Shown: piece after piece, positions 54,874-63,577 of the stretch | How the letters are laid out: every line of letters begins with the position of its first letter | How positions within the stretch are numbered: position 1 is the stretch's first letter | Assembly (NCBI RefSeq): GCF_023703415.1 | Contig: NZ_JAGMTU010000001.1 | Span: 434,001 to 498,000, forward strand | Length of the DNA stretch: 64,000 nt | Origin: Microbacterium sp. USTB-Y | GTDB lineage: Bacteria > Actinomycetota > Actinomycetes > Actinomycetales > Microbacteriaceae | Direction: 5' to 3' | Notes under the pieces: generated by a model | Seen by the model: the letters and a program-made list of their open reading frames with translations, nothing else | What the model was told of the DNA's origin: nothing | The model's database searches: none | Translations under genes and position numbers: made by a program

Positions 54874-55710
54874 TCAGACGCCGGCGGCGAGCTCGCGAGC
54901 CCGGGCGAGAGCGGCGTCGGTGGCCCGGGCGAACAGCGCGGCGAGGTCGGCCTCCTGCAGCACCGCGACGGCGCGCTCGGTCGTGCCCTTCGGGCTCGTC
55001 ACGCGGCGGCGCAGCTCGGCGGGGTCCTCGCCCGAGGCCTCGAGCAGGGCGGTGGCGCCGATGAACGTCTGCTCGGCCATGAGGCGGGCCTCCGACTCGG
55101 CGAAGCCCTTGCCGATCGCGGCCTTCGTGAGCTCCTCGATCAGCAGGAACACATAGGCGGGACCGGATCCGGAGATCGTGGAGAGCGGATCGATCTGCGA
55201 CTCCTCGACCTCGATCACGGATCCGACGGTCTCGAACAGGCGGCGCACGAGCGCGCGCTCCTCCGGGGTGACGTCCGCGGCCGCGGCGAGGCCGGTGACC
55301 GCACGGCCCACGGTGGCGGGGGTGTTCGGCATCGAGCGCAGCACGCGCGTCCCGGCGGGCAGGTGCGCGGCGAACGTCGCCAGCGTGACACCGGCGGCGA
55401 TGCTCACCACGATCGCGTCCTCGCGCAGATGCGGGGCGATCTCGTCGAGCAGGTCCGGCACCATCGCGGGCTTCACGCCGACCACGACGATGCGTGCCGA
55501 GGCGGCGACCGCGTTGCCGGACGTCTCCTGCTCGAGCGCGATCGAGCGCACGCCCGCGAGCCCGTCGAGCTCGGCCGCGCGCGCCGCGGTGCGATTGGTG
55601 GCGGTGATGCCACCGTCGACGGGGATCCCGCTCGCGACGACGCCGCGCAGGATCGCACCCCCCATCGCTCCGGCACCGAGGAACGCGACAGAGGGGAGCG
55701 CTTCGACCAT
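54874..55710 (-). CDS. proC: Pyrroline-5-carboxylate reductase
   Basis: A 278-residue ProC, last step of proline biosynthesis. It has the N-terminal NAD(P) motif FLGAGAMGGAI, the family segment RSMPNTPATVG, and the signature STISGSGPAYVFLLIEE. Full length. The ATG has TAGGAT 6 nt upstream on the minus strand, so the mRNA is likely leaderless. It is divergent from the CDF transporter gene. Confidence 0.95.
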   Translation of the reverse strand: MVEALPSVAFLGAGAMGGAILRGVVASGIPVDGGITATNRTAARAAELDGLAGVRSIALEQETSGNAVAASARIVVVGVKPAMVPDLLDEIAPHLREDAIVVSIAAGVTLATFAAHLPAGTRVLRSMPNTPATVGRAVTGLAAAADVTPEERALVRRLFETVGSVIEVEESQIDPLSTISGSGPAYVFLLIEELTKAAIGKGFAESEARLMAEQTFIGATALLEASGEDPAELRRRVTSPKGTTERAVAVLQEADLAALFARATDAALARARELAAGV

Positions 55711-55716
55711 GCCGCC

Positions 55717-55722
55717 ATCCTA
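55717..55722 (-). promoter_or_regulatory. -10 box TAGGAT (minus strand), leaderless geometry (proC)
   Basis: TAGGAT, spacer GGCGGC, then the ATG of proC. Confidence 0.6.
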
Positions 55723-55753
55723 CGAGGCGGCGGCGCATCGCACGCGGCCGCTT

Positions 55754-55759
55754 TAGACT
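55754..55759 (+). promoter_or_regulatory. -10 box TAGACT, leaderless geometry (CDF gene)
   Basis: TAGACT, spacer CGTGGC, then the ATG. Only 55 nt separate this gene from proC, so the two divergent promoters are compact and probably overlap. Confidence 0.6.
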
Positions 55760-55765
55760 CGTGGC

Positions 55766-56737
55766 ATGAGTGCATCCGGTGGCGGCAAGGCGATCCTGGC
55801 GGCGTTCCTCGCGAACATGGGCATCGCCCTCGCGAAGCTCATCGCCTGGCTGCTCTCCGGATCCGCGTCGATGCTCGCCGAGGCCATCCACTCGGTCGCC
55901 GACTCCGGCAACCAGCTGCTGCTCATGCTCGGCGGGCGCAAGGCCCAGCGACGCGCCGACCGCGAACACCCGTTCGGGTACGGCCGCGAGCGCTACGTCT
56001 ACGCCTTCGTCGTGTCGATCATCCTGTTCTCGGTCGGCGGTGTCTTCGCGATCTACGAGGGCGTGCAGAAGCTCATCGAACCTCACGAGATCGACCGCAC
56101 CTGGTGGTGGCTGCCGCTCGCCGTGCTCATCGTCTCGATCGTGCTCGAGTCGTTCTCCCTGCGCACCGCGATCAAGGAGAGCAACCACGTGCGCCCGGCC
56201 GGGCAGTCGTGGATCTCGTTCATCCGTCGCGCGAAGGCGCCCGAGCTGCCCGTCGTGCTGCTCGAGGACACCGGCGCCCTGGCCGGTCTGCTGTTCGCCC
56301 TGCTCGGGGTCGGCCTCACGCTCATCACGCACAACCCGGTCTTCGACGCCCTGGGCACCCTGATGATCGGCCTGCTGCTCGTGCTCATCGCGATCGTGCT
56401 CGGCGTCGAGACGAAGAGCCTGCTCGTCGGCGAGGGAGCGAACGACGCGGACCACGACCGCATCGTGGACGCGATCCACGCGGGCGACGAGGTCGAGAAG
56501 CTCATCCACATCAAGACCCTCTACCTCGGCCCCGACGAACTGCTCGTCGCCGCCAAGATCGCGCTCACCTCGGACAAGACCGTCCGCGCCGCGGCCGATG
56601 ACATCGACGCGATCGAGAGCCGCATCCGCGCGGCCGTGCCTGCGGCACGGGTCATCTACCTCGAGCCGGACATCTACCGGCCTGCGCTGGATCCCTCGCC
56701 CTCCACCGACGCCTTCGTGCTGCGCTCGGCGGACTGA
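55766..56737 (+). CDS. Cation diffusion facilitator (CDF) metal transporter
   Basis: A 323-residue CDF protein with six helices. Metal site residues are in helix 2, His42 and Asp46 (AEAIHSVADSGNQ), and helix 5 has LLEDTGALAGLL with the second acidic site. CDFs export Zn/Mn/Fe/Co. A C-terminal cytoplasmic domain follows (~230-323) with IHAGDEVEKLIHIKTL. Probably co-transcribed with the downstream DUF1023 gene (15-nt gap). Confidence 0.9.
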   Translation: MSASGGGKAILAAFLANMGIALAKLIAWLLSGSASMLAEAIHSVADSGNQLLLMLGGRKAQRRADREHPFGYGRERYVYAFVVSIILFSVGGVFAIYEGVQKLIEPHEIDRTWWWLPLAVLIVSIVLESFSLRTAIKESNHVRPAGQSWISFIRRAKAPELPVVLLEDTGALAGLLFALLGVGLTLITHNPVFDALGTLMIGLLLVLIAIVLGVETKSLLVGEGANDADHDRIVDAIHAGDEVEKLIHIKTLYLGPDELLVAAKIALTSDKTVRAAADDIDAIESRIRAAVPAARVIYLEPDIYRPALDPSPSTDAFVLRSAD

Positions 56738-56752
56738 CCGCGCGGATCCATC

Positions 56753-57643
56753 ATGGTCGACCCGCTCGCCGAGGCGCTGGGCGACCCGTCGCTGTCGGCC
56801 GATGCGCGGCAGAAGCTGCAGCACGTCCGGGACGTCCTGCAGGCGGATCCGCAGGCCCGGCTGATCTCGCTGTTCTTCGAGGGCGAGGAGCCGCGCGCCG
56901 CCGTCGCGTTCGGCGACCTCGGTGCGTCCGATCTCATCGCCGTCGTGCTGCACGGCATCGACACCGACCTCGCCGCGTTCCCCGCGTGGGCGGAGATCAC
57001 GCAGGCGCTCTGCGCCGACACGATCCGTGCGAGCCTGTTGCGCGGCGGATCGGGGCGGATCGCGACCGTCGCCTGGTTCGGCTACGACTCCGGCACGCAC
57101 CTGTCCGCCCTGGCGACGAGGCACGCCACCGTGGGCGCCGCGCGCCTGGCGGGCGATCTTGTGCACCTGCACCATGAGCATCCGGCCGCCCGGATCGCGG
57201 TGCTCGCGTACTCCTACTCGTCGACGCTGTTCGGCGAACTCGTCCTGCTGGACGGGGCGGGACCCGTGTCGATGGCGTTCTCGATCGCCTCGGCGGGGAT
57301 GACGCGGATGGCCGCCGACGCCGTGGCCGACGCCGTGTCGGCGCGGTCGTTCTCGTTCTACGCGACCGAGGCCTCGAGCGACGCCACGGCTCCCCTAGGC
57401 CGGCTCGGGGCGCACCCGGTCGACCCGCGGGACATCGAGGGCGCGATCGTGTACTCGTCGGACGGCGGCCCGATCCCCGGAGCCGGCGACGAGACCGGCG
57501 AGGCGACCGAGGGCCATGCCTCCCGCACGGAGGTCGACGAGCGCGGCGTGCGGCACCGCGGCTACTTCGACCGTCGCGCCCAGGCCTACCTCTTCGCGGT
57601 GGAGCGCCTCGCGCGCCTCGCGGCCCGGCCCCGGGGTCGCTGA
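56753..57643 (+). CDS. DUF1023-type alpha/beta hydrolase domain protein
   Basis: A 296-residue protein related to the DUF1023 alpha/beta hydrolases of actinobacteria: IAVVLHGIDTDLAAFPAW, VAWFGYDSG (family W-x-GYD), and the nucleophile elbow LAYSYSSTLFG, in which the usual GHSYGS glycine is a serine. The divergent elbow makes activity uncertain. The CDS ends in PRGR followed by TGA, encoded by CCCCGGGGTCGCTGA, which resembles the terminal arm of the palindromic element downstream. Confidence 0.8.
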   Translation: MVDPLAEALGDPSLSADARQKLQHVRDVLQADPQARLISLFFEGEEPRAAVAFGDLGASDLIAVVLHGIDTDLAAFPAWAEITQALCADTIRASLLRGGSGRIATVAWFGYDSGTHLSALATRHATVGAARLAGDLVHLHHEHPAARIAVLAYSYSSTLFGELVLLDGAGPVSMAFSIASAGMTRMAADAVADAVSARSFSFYATEASSDATAPLGRLGAHPVDPRDIEGAIVYSSDGGPIPGAGDETGEATEGHASRTEVDERGVRHRGYFDRRAQAYLFAVERLARLAARPRGR

Positions 57644-57661
57644 GCCCGCAGAACCCCTACC

Positions 57662-57772
57662 GGGGTCGTTGAGCGAGCACGCGAAGCGAGCGAGACGAAA
57701 CGCGGCGATCCGCGAGAATCGCGAGAACCGCGTTTCTCTCGGTCGGCTCCGCCGTCGTCGCTCGACGACCCC
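57662..57772. repeat. Nested palindromic repeat element, copy 3
   Basis: Outer arms GGGGTCGTTGAGCGA (57662-57676) and TCGCTCGACGACCCC (57758-57772) pair with one wobble. Inner GAGACGAAACGCGG (57692-57705) pairs with 57728-57740 with one nt deleted. A solitary extra copy of the outer-arm start (GGGGTCGCTGAGC, 57634-57646) lies just upstream and contains the DUF1023 stop codon. Confidence 0.85.
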
Positions 57773-57795
57773 GAAAAGCGCCCGCTCCGCTCGCT

Positions 57796-58266
57796 TCAGC
57801 GCCGCTCGGCGAAGAACGCGCGCAGCTGATCGGCGGCCTCGGCTTCGCGGACCCCGCCGACGACCTCGGCGCGGTACGGCAGCCGACGGTCGCGCAGCAC
57901 GTCGTACAGCGAACCCGCGGCACCCGCCTTGTCGTCCCAGGCGCCGAACACGACCCGACCGATCCGGGACTGCAGGATGGCGCCGGCGCACATCACGCAC
58001 GGCTCCATCGTGACGACCAGCGTGCAGCCGGCGAGGTTCCAGGATCCGCCGGCCGCTGCCGCGGCCCGCAGGGCGACGATCTCGGCATGACCGGTGGGAT
58101 CGGCCGTCTCCTCCCGGTCGTTGCGGCCCTCACCGAGGATCCGCCCCTCTCCGTCCAGGACGACGGCGCCGACCGGGATCTCCCCCGCCGCGGCGGCCTC
58201 GGCCGCGAGCACGAGCGCACGGTCCATCGCCGTCGCCTCCGCCGCCCGCGGATCCGGATCTGCCAT
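57796..58266 (-). CDS. tadA: tRNA-specific adenosine deaminase
   Basis: A 156-residue TadA, which converts A34 of tRNA-Arg(ACG) to inosine. The zinc site is His in [13 protein letters not shown] motif (GHAEIVALR) with catalytic Glu, and [20 protein letters not shown] with two cysteines. Full length. The ATG has minus-strand TAGGCT 6 nt upstream (leaderless). Divergent from upp. Confidence 0.95.
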   Translation of the reverse strand: MADPDPRAAEATAMDRALVLAAEAAAAGEIPVGAVVLDGEGRILGEGRNDREETADPTGHAEIVALRAAAAAGGSWNLAGCTLVVTMEPCVMCAGAILQSRIGRVVFGAWDDKAGAAGSLYDVLRDRRLPYRAEVVGGVREAEAADQLRAFFAERR

Positions 58267-58272
58267 GCGCCC

Positions 58273-58278
58273 AGCCTA
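58273..58278 (-). promoter_or_regulatory. -10 box TAGGCT (minus strand), leaderless geometry (tadA)
   Basis: TAGGCT, spacer GGGCGC, then the ATG of tadA. Confidence 0.6.
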
Positions 58279-58353
58279 GGGCTCGGTCCGGGCGCATCAC
58301 TCCGCCGGTCGGGGCGGGCCGGCCCTGCCGATCGACGGAACCGGAAACGCCAG

Positions 58354-58359
58354 TACCCT
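58354..58359 (+). promoter_or_regulatory. -10 box TACCCT, leaderless geometry (upp)
   Basis: TACCCT, spacer GTAATC, then the ATG of upp. No -35 consensus is obvious. Confidence 0.6.
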
Positions 58360-58365
58360 GTAATC

Positions 58366-58998
58366 ATGCGCGTTCACGTGGCCGACCACCCCCTGATCAC
58401 CCACAAGCTGTCGGTGCTGCGCGACGCGCGCACCCCGTCGCCGGTGTTCCGCCAGCTCACCGAGGAGCTCGTGACGCTGCTCGCCTACGAGGCGACGCGC
58501 AACGTGCGGGTGAGCCCGATCGAGATCACCACCCCGGTCACGACGACGATGGGCGTGAAGATCTCGGAGCCGCGGCCGATCGTCGTGCCGATCCTGCGCG
58601 CCGGACTCGGCATGCTCGAAGGCCTGGTCAAGCTGCTCCCGACCGCCGAGGTCGGCTTCCTCGGCATGGTCCGCGACGAGGAGACCTTCGAGCCGACGAC
58701 CTATGCCGAGCGGCTGCCCGATGACCTCAGCGGACGCCAGTGCTTCGCGATCGACCCGATGCTCGCGACCGGCGGATCGCTCGCCGCCGCGATCCAGTTC
58801 CTCTTCGACCGCGGCGCCGACGACGTCACGGCGATCTGCCTGCTGGGCACGCCGGAGGGCGTCGCCGCGATCGAGAGCCTCGTGGGTGACCGCAACGTCA
58901 CGCTCGTGCTGGGCGCCCTCGACGAGCGCCTCAACGAGAAGGGCTACATCGTGCCCGGCCTCGGCGACGCCGGCGACCGCCTGTACGGCACGGTCTGA
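58366..58998 (+). CDS. upp: Uracil phosphoribosyltransferase
   Basis: A 210-residue UPRTase (uracil + PRPP to UMP, pyrimidine salvage). It has the family N-terminus [24 protein letters not shown] loop [10 protein letters not shown] (~128-137) and the C-terminal uracil-binding [13 protein letters not shown]. Length and start match family members. Confidence 0.97.
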   Translation: MRVHVADHPLITHKLSVLRDARTPSPVFRQLTEELVTLLAYEATRNVRVSPIEITTPVTTTMGVKISEPRPIVVPILRAGLGMLEGLVKLLPTAEVGFLGMVRDEETFEPTTYAERLPDDLSGRQCFAIDPMLATGGSLAAAIQFLFDRGADDVTAICLLGTPEGVAAIESLVGDRNVTLVLGALDERLNEKGYIVPGLGDAGDRLYGTV

Positions 58999-59007
58999 GT
59001 CCCGCCG

Positions 59008-59775
59008 TCATACCGTCAGCACGTAGGAGCGGTCCTCGCCGTAAGGGACGAACCCGCAGCGCGCCAGGATCGGAGCCGAGGTCGCGACCCGCCCCTTGAC
59101 GAGCGCGGTGGTCGCACCGAGTTCCGCACCGAGGCGCAGCCGTTCGGCGAGCACGGCGCGATACGCGCCCCGGCCGCGGAAGCCGGGCAGCGTCGCCGCA
59201 CCCCAGAGCCGCAGGAAGCCGTCGGCGATCGTGCAGCCGGCGGTGCCGGCCGGGCGGCCGTCGATGCGGGCCAGCACCCTGGCGCCGGTCCCGGTCGCGA
59301 GCTCCGCCGTCACCTCGTCGAGCTGCTCGGCGAGCCCCTGTTCGTCCAGGGGGAGCTGGTCCCACACCGGGACGCTCACCTCATCCACGTCACGCACGTC
59401 TGCGAGAGTCCGCACGATCACGGTGTCGATGTCGTCGGGCACCGGGATCGGCTCTCCCGGGATCGGGCGGGCGAACACGGTCACCGTGTCGTCGTGCACG
59501 GCGCCGCGTCGGCGCAGCTCGTCCTCCAGGTCGGGACTGTCGGCCGCGTTCGTCCAGAACACGACCCGTCCCTCCCCCCAGGCGCGCGTGCGCGCGACCG
59601 CGAGATCCAGCACCTCAGCCGGGTCCAGGGCCGACGCGACCTGCGATCCGCGGACGCCGCCGCCGAACCGCGACGGGTAGCGGACCAGCTGCAGCTCGGA
59701 CCTCTCCTGCTCGCTGTCGCGCGGGAACCAGACCCAGGCCGCGGATGCGCGGGCGATCTCGGCCTCAGAGTGCAC
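59008..59775 (-). CDS. GNAT-family N-acetyltransferase
   Basis: A 255-residue protein with an N-terminal region of unknown fold (~1-120) and a C-terminal GNAT domain (~125-250). The acetyl-CoA motif is LPGFRGRGAYRAVLAERL (near residue 200), and VKGRVATSAPILARCGFVPYGE holds motif B. Substrate unknown. The GTG start overlaps the 3' end of the helicase-nuclease gene by 11 nt, so it is translated after it. Confidence 0.85.
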   Translation of the reverse strand: MHSEAEIARASAAWVWFPRDSEQERSELQLVRYPSRFGGGVRGSQVASALDPAEVLDLAVARTRAWGEGRVVFWTNAADSPDLEDELRRRGAVHDDTVTVFARPIPGEPIPVPDDIDTVIVRTLADVRDVDEVSVPVWDQLPLDEQGLAEQLDEVTAELATGTGARVLARIDGRPAGTAGCTIADGFLRLWGAATLPGFRGRGAYRAVLAERLRLGAELGATTALVKGRVATSAPILARCGFVPYGEDRSYVLTV

Positions 59776-62700
59776 CGGCTGATCCCTGCGCTCCGGTCGT
59801 GACGAGGCCGCCCACGGCAGCCCCGGCCTCGTCGGCCGCGGGATGCTCCTCCCGATCCGCCCCGACGAGGTGAGCGAACGCGCTCAGGCGCGCCACGCCC
59901 TCCGGGGTCCACGGCAGGTCGTCCAGCAGGGCGGGCGAGTGCACCAGGAAGGCGGCCACCATCGCTCGCGAGATCGCCACGTTGAGCCGGTTCTGCAGCA
60001 GCAGGAACTCCGGTCCGCGCGGGGCGTCGCGGCCGCTCGATGCCGCGAGCGAGGTGATCGAGACCACGGCCTCCCGGCCCTGGAAGTTGTCGACCGTGCC
60101 CACGGCCACATCCGGGAATCCCGCGGCCGCGAGCTCATCGAGGATGAGCTGCTTCTGGGCGTTGTACGGCGCGACGACGATGATGTCCGTCTCCTCGAGG
60201 GGCCGGGGAGCCGCGGCGACCATCCCGTCGACGTAGGCGCGTCCGACCAGCTCGCCGACGATGCGCACCACCTCGGCCGCCTCTTCGGGCGACTGCGTGG
60301 CGTTGCCGCGGTGCCGGATCGGCCGCACGTGCAGCCCGGGCTCCAGCCCCTCGACCGTGCGCAGCTCGGCACCCGGCGCGGAGGCGAGCGCCCCCGCGTA
60401 GGAGAGGTGCGACACGGGATCCGCCACGGCGGGGTGCATGCGCCAGGACCGCGCGAGGAAGGATCCGTGCGCCGGGTCGATGACGGCCCGATCGTGCATG
60501 ACCCACCCCAGGGCCGAGGTGTCCACCGGCTCGGGGTGCGTGCCCTGGCTCACCTGCGGGAGCTGCTGCGGATCGCCGAGCAGGAGGAGGCGCTGCGCGG
60601 ACGCGGCCACGGCGATCGTCGAGGCGAGGGAGAACTGGCCCGCTTCGTCGACGACGAGCAGATCCAGCTCCCCGCGCTGCACACGCCGGGTGTTCGAGAA
60701 GTCCCAGGCGGTCCCGCCCACGACGCAGCCGAGTCCGGCGGCGTGCTGCTCGGCGAGATACCCCGCCATCCCGTCCTTGCGGATCGGCGTGAACACGGGA
60801 TCCGCCTCCGGATCCTTCGGCGCCTTGGCGACCTGCGCCGGCGCGACCCCCGCGGCGACGACCCGGTCGAGCAGGTGCTCCACGATCGCATGCGACTGGG
60901 CGACCACGCCGATCCGGTAGCCGTGCTCGTTCACGAGCCGGGCGATCACCCGCGCCGCCGTGAAGGTCTTGCCCGTCCCCGGAGGGCCCTGCACGGCCAG
61001 GTAGCTGCGATCGAGGTCGAGCACCCCCCGCACGATCACGTCGGCGGCCTCCCGGCGCGGTTCCCCCGTCTCGGCGGCATCGCCGTCCATCGCGGGGATC
61101 GGCGCCCCCGACGCCGTGCGCGGCACCGCTCGCAGCAGGACGTCCGTCGCGGCGTCGTGCGGGAACGCGGGCGCGGCGTCGAGCACGGCCGCCGACCACT
61201 CCTCGATCGTCGCCTGCAGCGAGTTCACGCGGGGCGGGGCGGCGGGCGTGAGCGCGAGCGGCAGCTCGTCCCACGTCTGCCCGCCGATCGAGCGCTCGCG
61301 GATCCGGTATCCGTCGTCGCGCACCTCGACGATCTCGACCTCGTGCGGAACGTGGATCACGCGCGAGGGGAACTCTCCGAAGAACGGCGGCGGCGACGCG
61401 TACAGCGCGAACGGACTGCCGCCGACGCCGAGCGTGCTGCCGGGGGCGAGCTCGCCGTGCAGGTCGATGAGACGGGTGACCGCGCGGGCGCCCTCCTCCT
61501 GCCCCCAGTCCTGCACGACCGCCGAACGCCCCGGATCCACCCGCAGCACGTCGCGCGTGGACTCCCACAGGGTCACCGGCTCGCGCAGACGCTGGAAGTG
61601 CGAGATCCAGAAGCTCTTCGCCTCCCGGGGGAAGTAGTCGATCGCGGCGGCCGCGACCCGGTGCGGCTGCCCGGCCTGCTCGAGCTCGGTGCCGGTCAGC
61701 CCCGCCTCTCGCGCGGCCTCCTGCACGCGGTGCCCCTCGGCCTGCAGCGCGAGCGAGAGCGGTGCGGGCTCGTAGGCGCGCGTCTCGGGCTCGTCGGGAG
61801 GGGCGGGCAGCACCCCGGCCTCCCGGGCGAGCCCCACGAGCCAATTGCGCAGCCGCCGGGTCGAGACGCAGTCGTAGCGGTTGTAGTCGGCCAGGTCCGC
61901 GAGGATCGCGTCGGCCTCGGCCGTGCGGCCGGCGGCGGCGAGCCCCCGCGCCTGCACGTACTGCACGATCGAGTCGTCGCCCTTCTGCACGTCGCTGGTG
62001 CGCACCTCCTCTCCCATGTACAGCGGCTCGAGCTTCTTGATCGAGTACGACCGGGATCCGATCCGCACCGTGCGCAGCACCAGCGGATACAGATCGACGA
62101 AGACGCCCTCGCGCAGCAGGCGGTCCACGTCGGCCTCGCCGACCCCGTACCGCTCCGCCATGTTCTGCAGATGGGACGTCTCGTAGGGCGCGTAGTGGTA
62201 GATGTGCATGTCGGGATGCGCCGCCCGGCGCACGGCCACGAAGTCGAGGAAGTCGAGCAGCGCCTGCTTCTCCGCCGCGAAGTCGTGCGCCCACAGCGCG
62301 GAGTACTGCTCCGCGTCGTCGACCCAGCCGAAGAGGTAGTCCAGCCCCCAGCGCCCGTCGGCCGCATGCCCTCCGCGGCCCGGTTCGGTGTAGAGCGGGT
62401 CGCCCTCGAAGTCGAAGAACAGGTCGCCCCGGCTGGGGCGCGGCATCATGCCGATCGCCGCCGCGGAGACGACCTCGAACGGCGGCACGGGGTGCGCGTC
62501 CTCCGTTCCCGGCTGCGCGGCGGCGCTCTCGGCGGCCATCGCCGCGAGCTGCAGCCGGGCCTGGGCGCGCAACGCCTCGAACGTCTCGGAGCTCATCCCG
62601 TCGGGCGCGGATCCGGCCGCGGCGAGGTCGTCGATCGTCGCGATGCCCGCGGCGCGGAGGCGAGCGCGCTGCACCGGCCGCATGCGGGCGACGAGCAGCA

Positions 62701-63463
62701 GATCCCGATGCGCGACGACCTCGATCTCGCACGTCGCGCAGCGCCCGCAGGCCACGACCTGCAGGTCGCCACGGTCATCGCCCCAGGCGAGCGGCGCGCC
62801 GGCGGCGCCCTGCTCGATGCCGCGGTCCGCGATGAGGGCCCGGAGCCGGGCCCGGCGCACGTGGAACAGCGGCAGCACGTCGCGCACGGCGTGCGTCGAG
62901 ATGCGGTGATCGCCGAGGATCAGATCGACCTCGTCCGACCGCGGGATGCCCAGCCGGTCGAGCTGGTCGACATAGGCCGCCAGCTGCATGAGCGCCGTGG
63001 CGCGGGCGGTGCGGGCGAGCTTGGAGTCCTGCACGCGCCAGCGCCCGTCGGGGTCGCGGAGGAGGAAGTCGGCGAATCCCACGAACTCGGGCGTGGAGAA
63101 GGCGGCCTGATAGATCACCGTCGCCTCCGACCGCAACGCGCCGATCGTGTCGGCGACGACGCCGGCGAGCCCCTCCGCATCGGTCGAAGACACCTTGGGC
63201 AGCTCGACCACGCCGGGTCCGCCGTCGACCGACCTCCCGTACCGCGCCACATCGTCGTCCAGCACCACGAGCTCGTGCGCATCCCCCAGGGCGGCGGCCC
63301 GGGCGAGGGTCGCATCCTCCGGATCCTCGACGGCGTCGATGCGCCCGAGCTTCGCATCCAGCGACCGGGCCCAGGCGAACTCGCACTCCGCCGCGAGCTT
63401 CAGATCCGTGGCACTCCAGATCACGCGCTTCCGGTCGGATCCGGAGGGGGTGATCACGCGCAC
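59765..63463 (-). CDS. RecB-like nuclease, RNase H-fold and SF1 helicase fusion (TM0106-type)
   Basis: A 1,232-residue multidomain enzyme. N-terminal ~1-260: a PD-(D/E)xK (RecB/Cas4-like) nuclease with ADFLLRDPDGRWRVQDSKLAR and the cysteine cluster CGRCATC plus CEFAW near the N-terminus, suggesting a Fe-S site. ~340-545: an RNase H-like exonuclease (LFFDFEGDPLY, IYHYAPYE, YNRYDCVST). ~820-1210: SF1B helicase with Walker A GPPGTGKT (~826), DEAGQFS (~941), QRLLLLGDPQQLPQV, VGTVDNFQGREAV, NVAISRA. It matches the TM0106-family RecB-like nuclease fusion. Role in nucleic-acid processing or repair is likely; exact substrate unknown. GTG start with AGGAG, leader ~40 nt. Confidence 0.9.
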   Translation of the reverse strand: MRVITPSGSDRKRVIWSATDLKLAAECEFAWARSLDAKLGRIDAVEDPEDATLARAAALGDAHELVVLDDDVARYGRSVDGGPGVVELPKVSSTDAEGLAGVVADTIGALRSEATVIYQAAFSTPEFVGFADFLLRDPDGRWRVQDSKLARTARATALMQLAAYVDQLDRLGIPRSDEVDLILGDHRISTHAVRDVLPLFHVRRARLRALIADRGIEQGAAGAPLAWGDDRGDLQVVACGRCATCEIEVVAHRDLLLVARMRPVQRARLRAAGIATIDDLAAAGSAPDGMSSETFEALRAQARLQLAAMAAESAAAQPGTEDAHPVPPFEVVSAAAIGMMPRPSRGDLFFDFEGDPLYTEPGRGGHAADGRWGLDYLFGWVDDAEQYSALWAHDFAAEKQALLDFLDFVAVRRAAHPDMHIYHYAPYETSHLQNMAERYGVGEADVDRLLREGVFVDLYPLVLRTVRIGSRSYSIKKLEPLYMGEEVRTSDVQKGDDSIVQYVQARGLAAAGRTAEADAILADLADYNRYDCVSTRRLRNWLVGLAREAGVLPAPPDEPETRAYEPAPLSLALQAEGHRVQEAAREAGLTGTELEQAGQPHRVAAAAIDYFPREAKSFWISHFQRLREPVTLWESTRDVLRVDPGRSAVVQDWGQEEGARAVTRLIDLHGELAPGSTLGVGGSPFALYASPPPFFGEFPSRVIHVPHEVEIVEVRDDGYRIRERSIGGQTWDELPLALTPAAPPRVNSLQATIEEWSAAVLDAAPAFPHDAATDVLLRAVPRTASGAPIPAMDGDAAETGEPRREAADVIVRGVLDLDRSYLAVQGPPGTGKTFTAARVIARLVNEHGYRIGVVAQSHAIVEHLLDRVVAAGVAPAQVAKAPKDPEADPVFTPIRKDGMAGYLAEQHAAGLGCVVGGTAWDFSNTRRVQRGELDLLVVDEAGQFSLASTIAVAASAQRLLLLGDPQQLPQVSQGTHPEPVDTSALGWVMHDRAVIDPAHGSFLARSWRMHPAVADPVSHLSYAGALASAPGAELRTVEGLEPGLHVRPIRHRGNATQSPEEAAEVVRIVGELVGRAYVDGMVAAAPRPLEETDIIVVAPYNAQKQLILDELAAAGFPDVAVGTVDNFQGREAVVSITSLAASSGRDAPRGPEFLLLQNRLNVAISRAMVAAFLVHSPALLDDLPWTPEGVARLSAFAHLVGADREEHPAADEAGAAVGGLVTTGAQGSAGAL

Positions 63464-63508
63464 GAGGGCTCCTGTCTTCGGGTGGCGGCCGATCAGGCCG
63501 TCGCTTCG

Positions 63509-63514
63509 ACCCTA
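63509..63514 (-). promoter_or_regulatory. -10 candidate TAGGGT of the nuclease-helicase gene
   Basis: TAGGGT on the minus strand would give a ~40-nt leader that carries AGGAG before the GTG. The remaining DNA to 63577 shows no other feature. Confidence 0.4.
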
Positions 63515-63577
63515 GACGGGGCCGCGGACATCACCCGATCAGGTTCCCGTCGGCGCGACGGAGGACCACGGCCCGGC

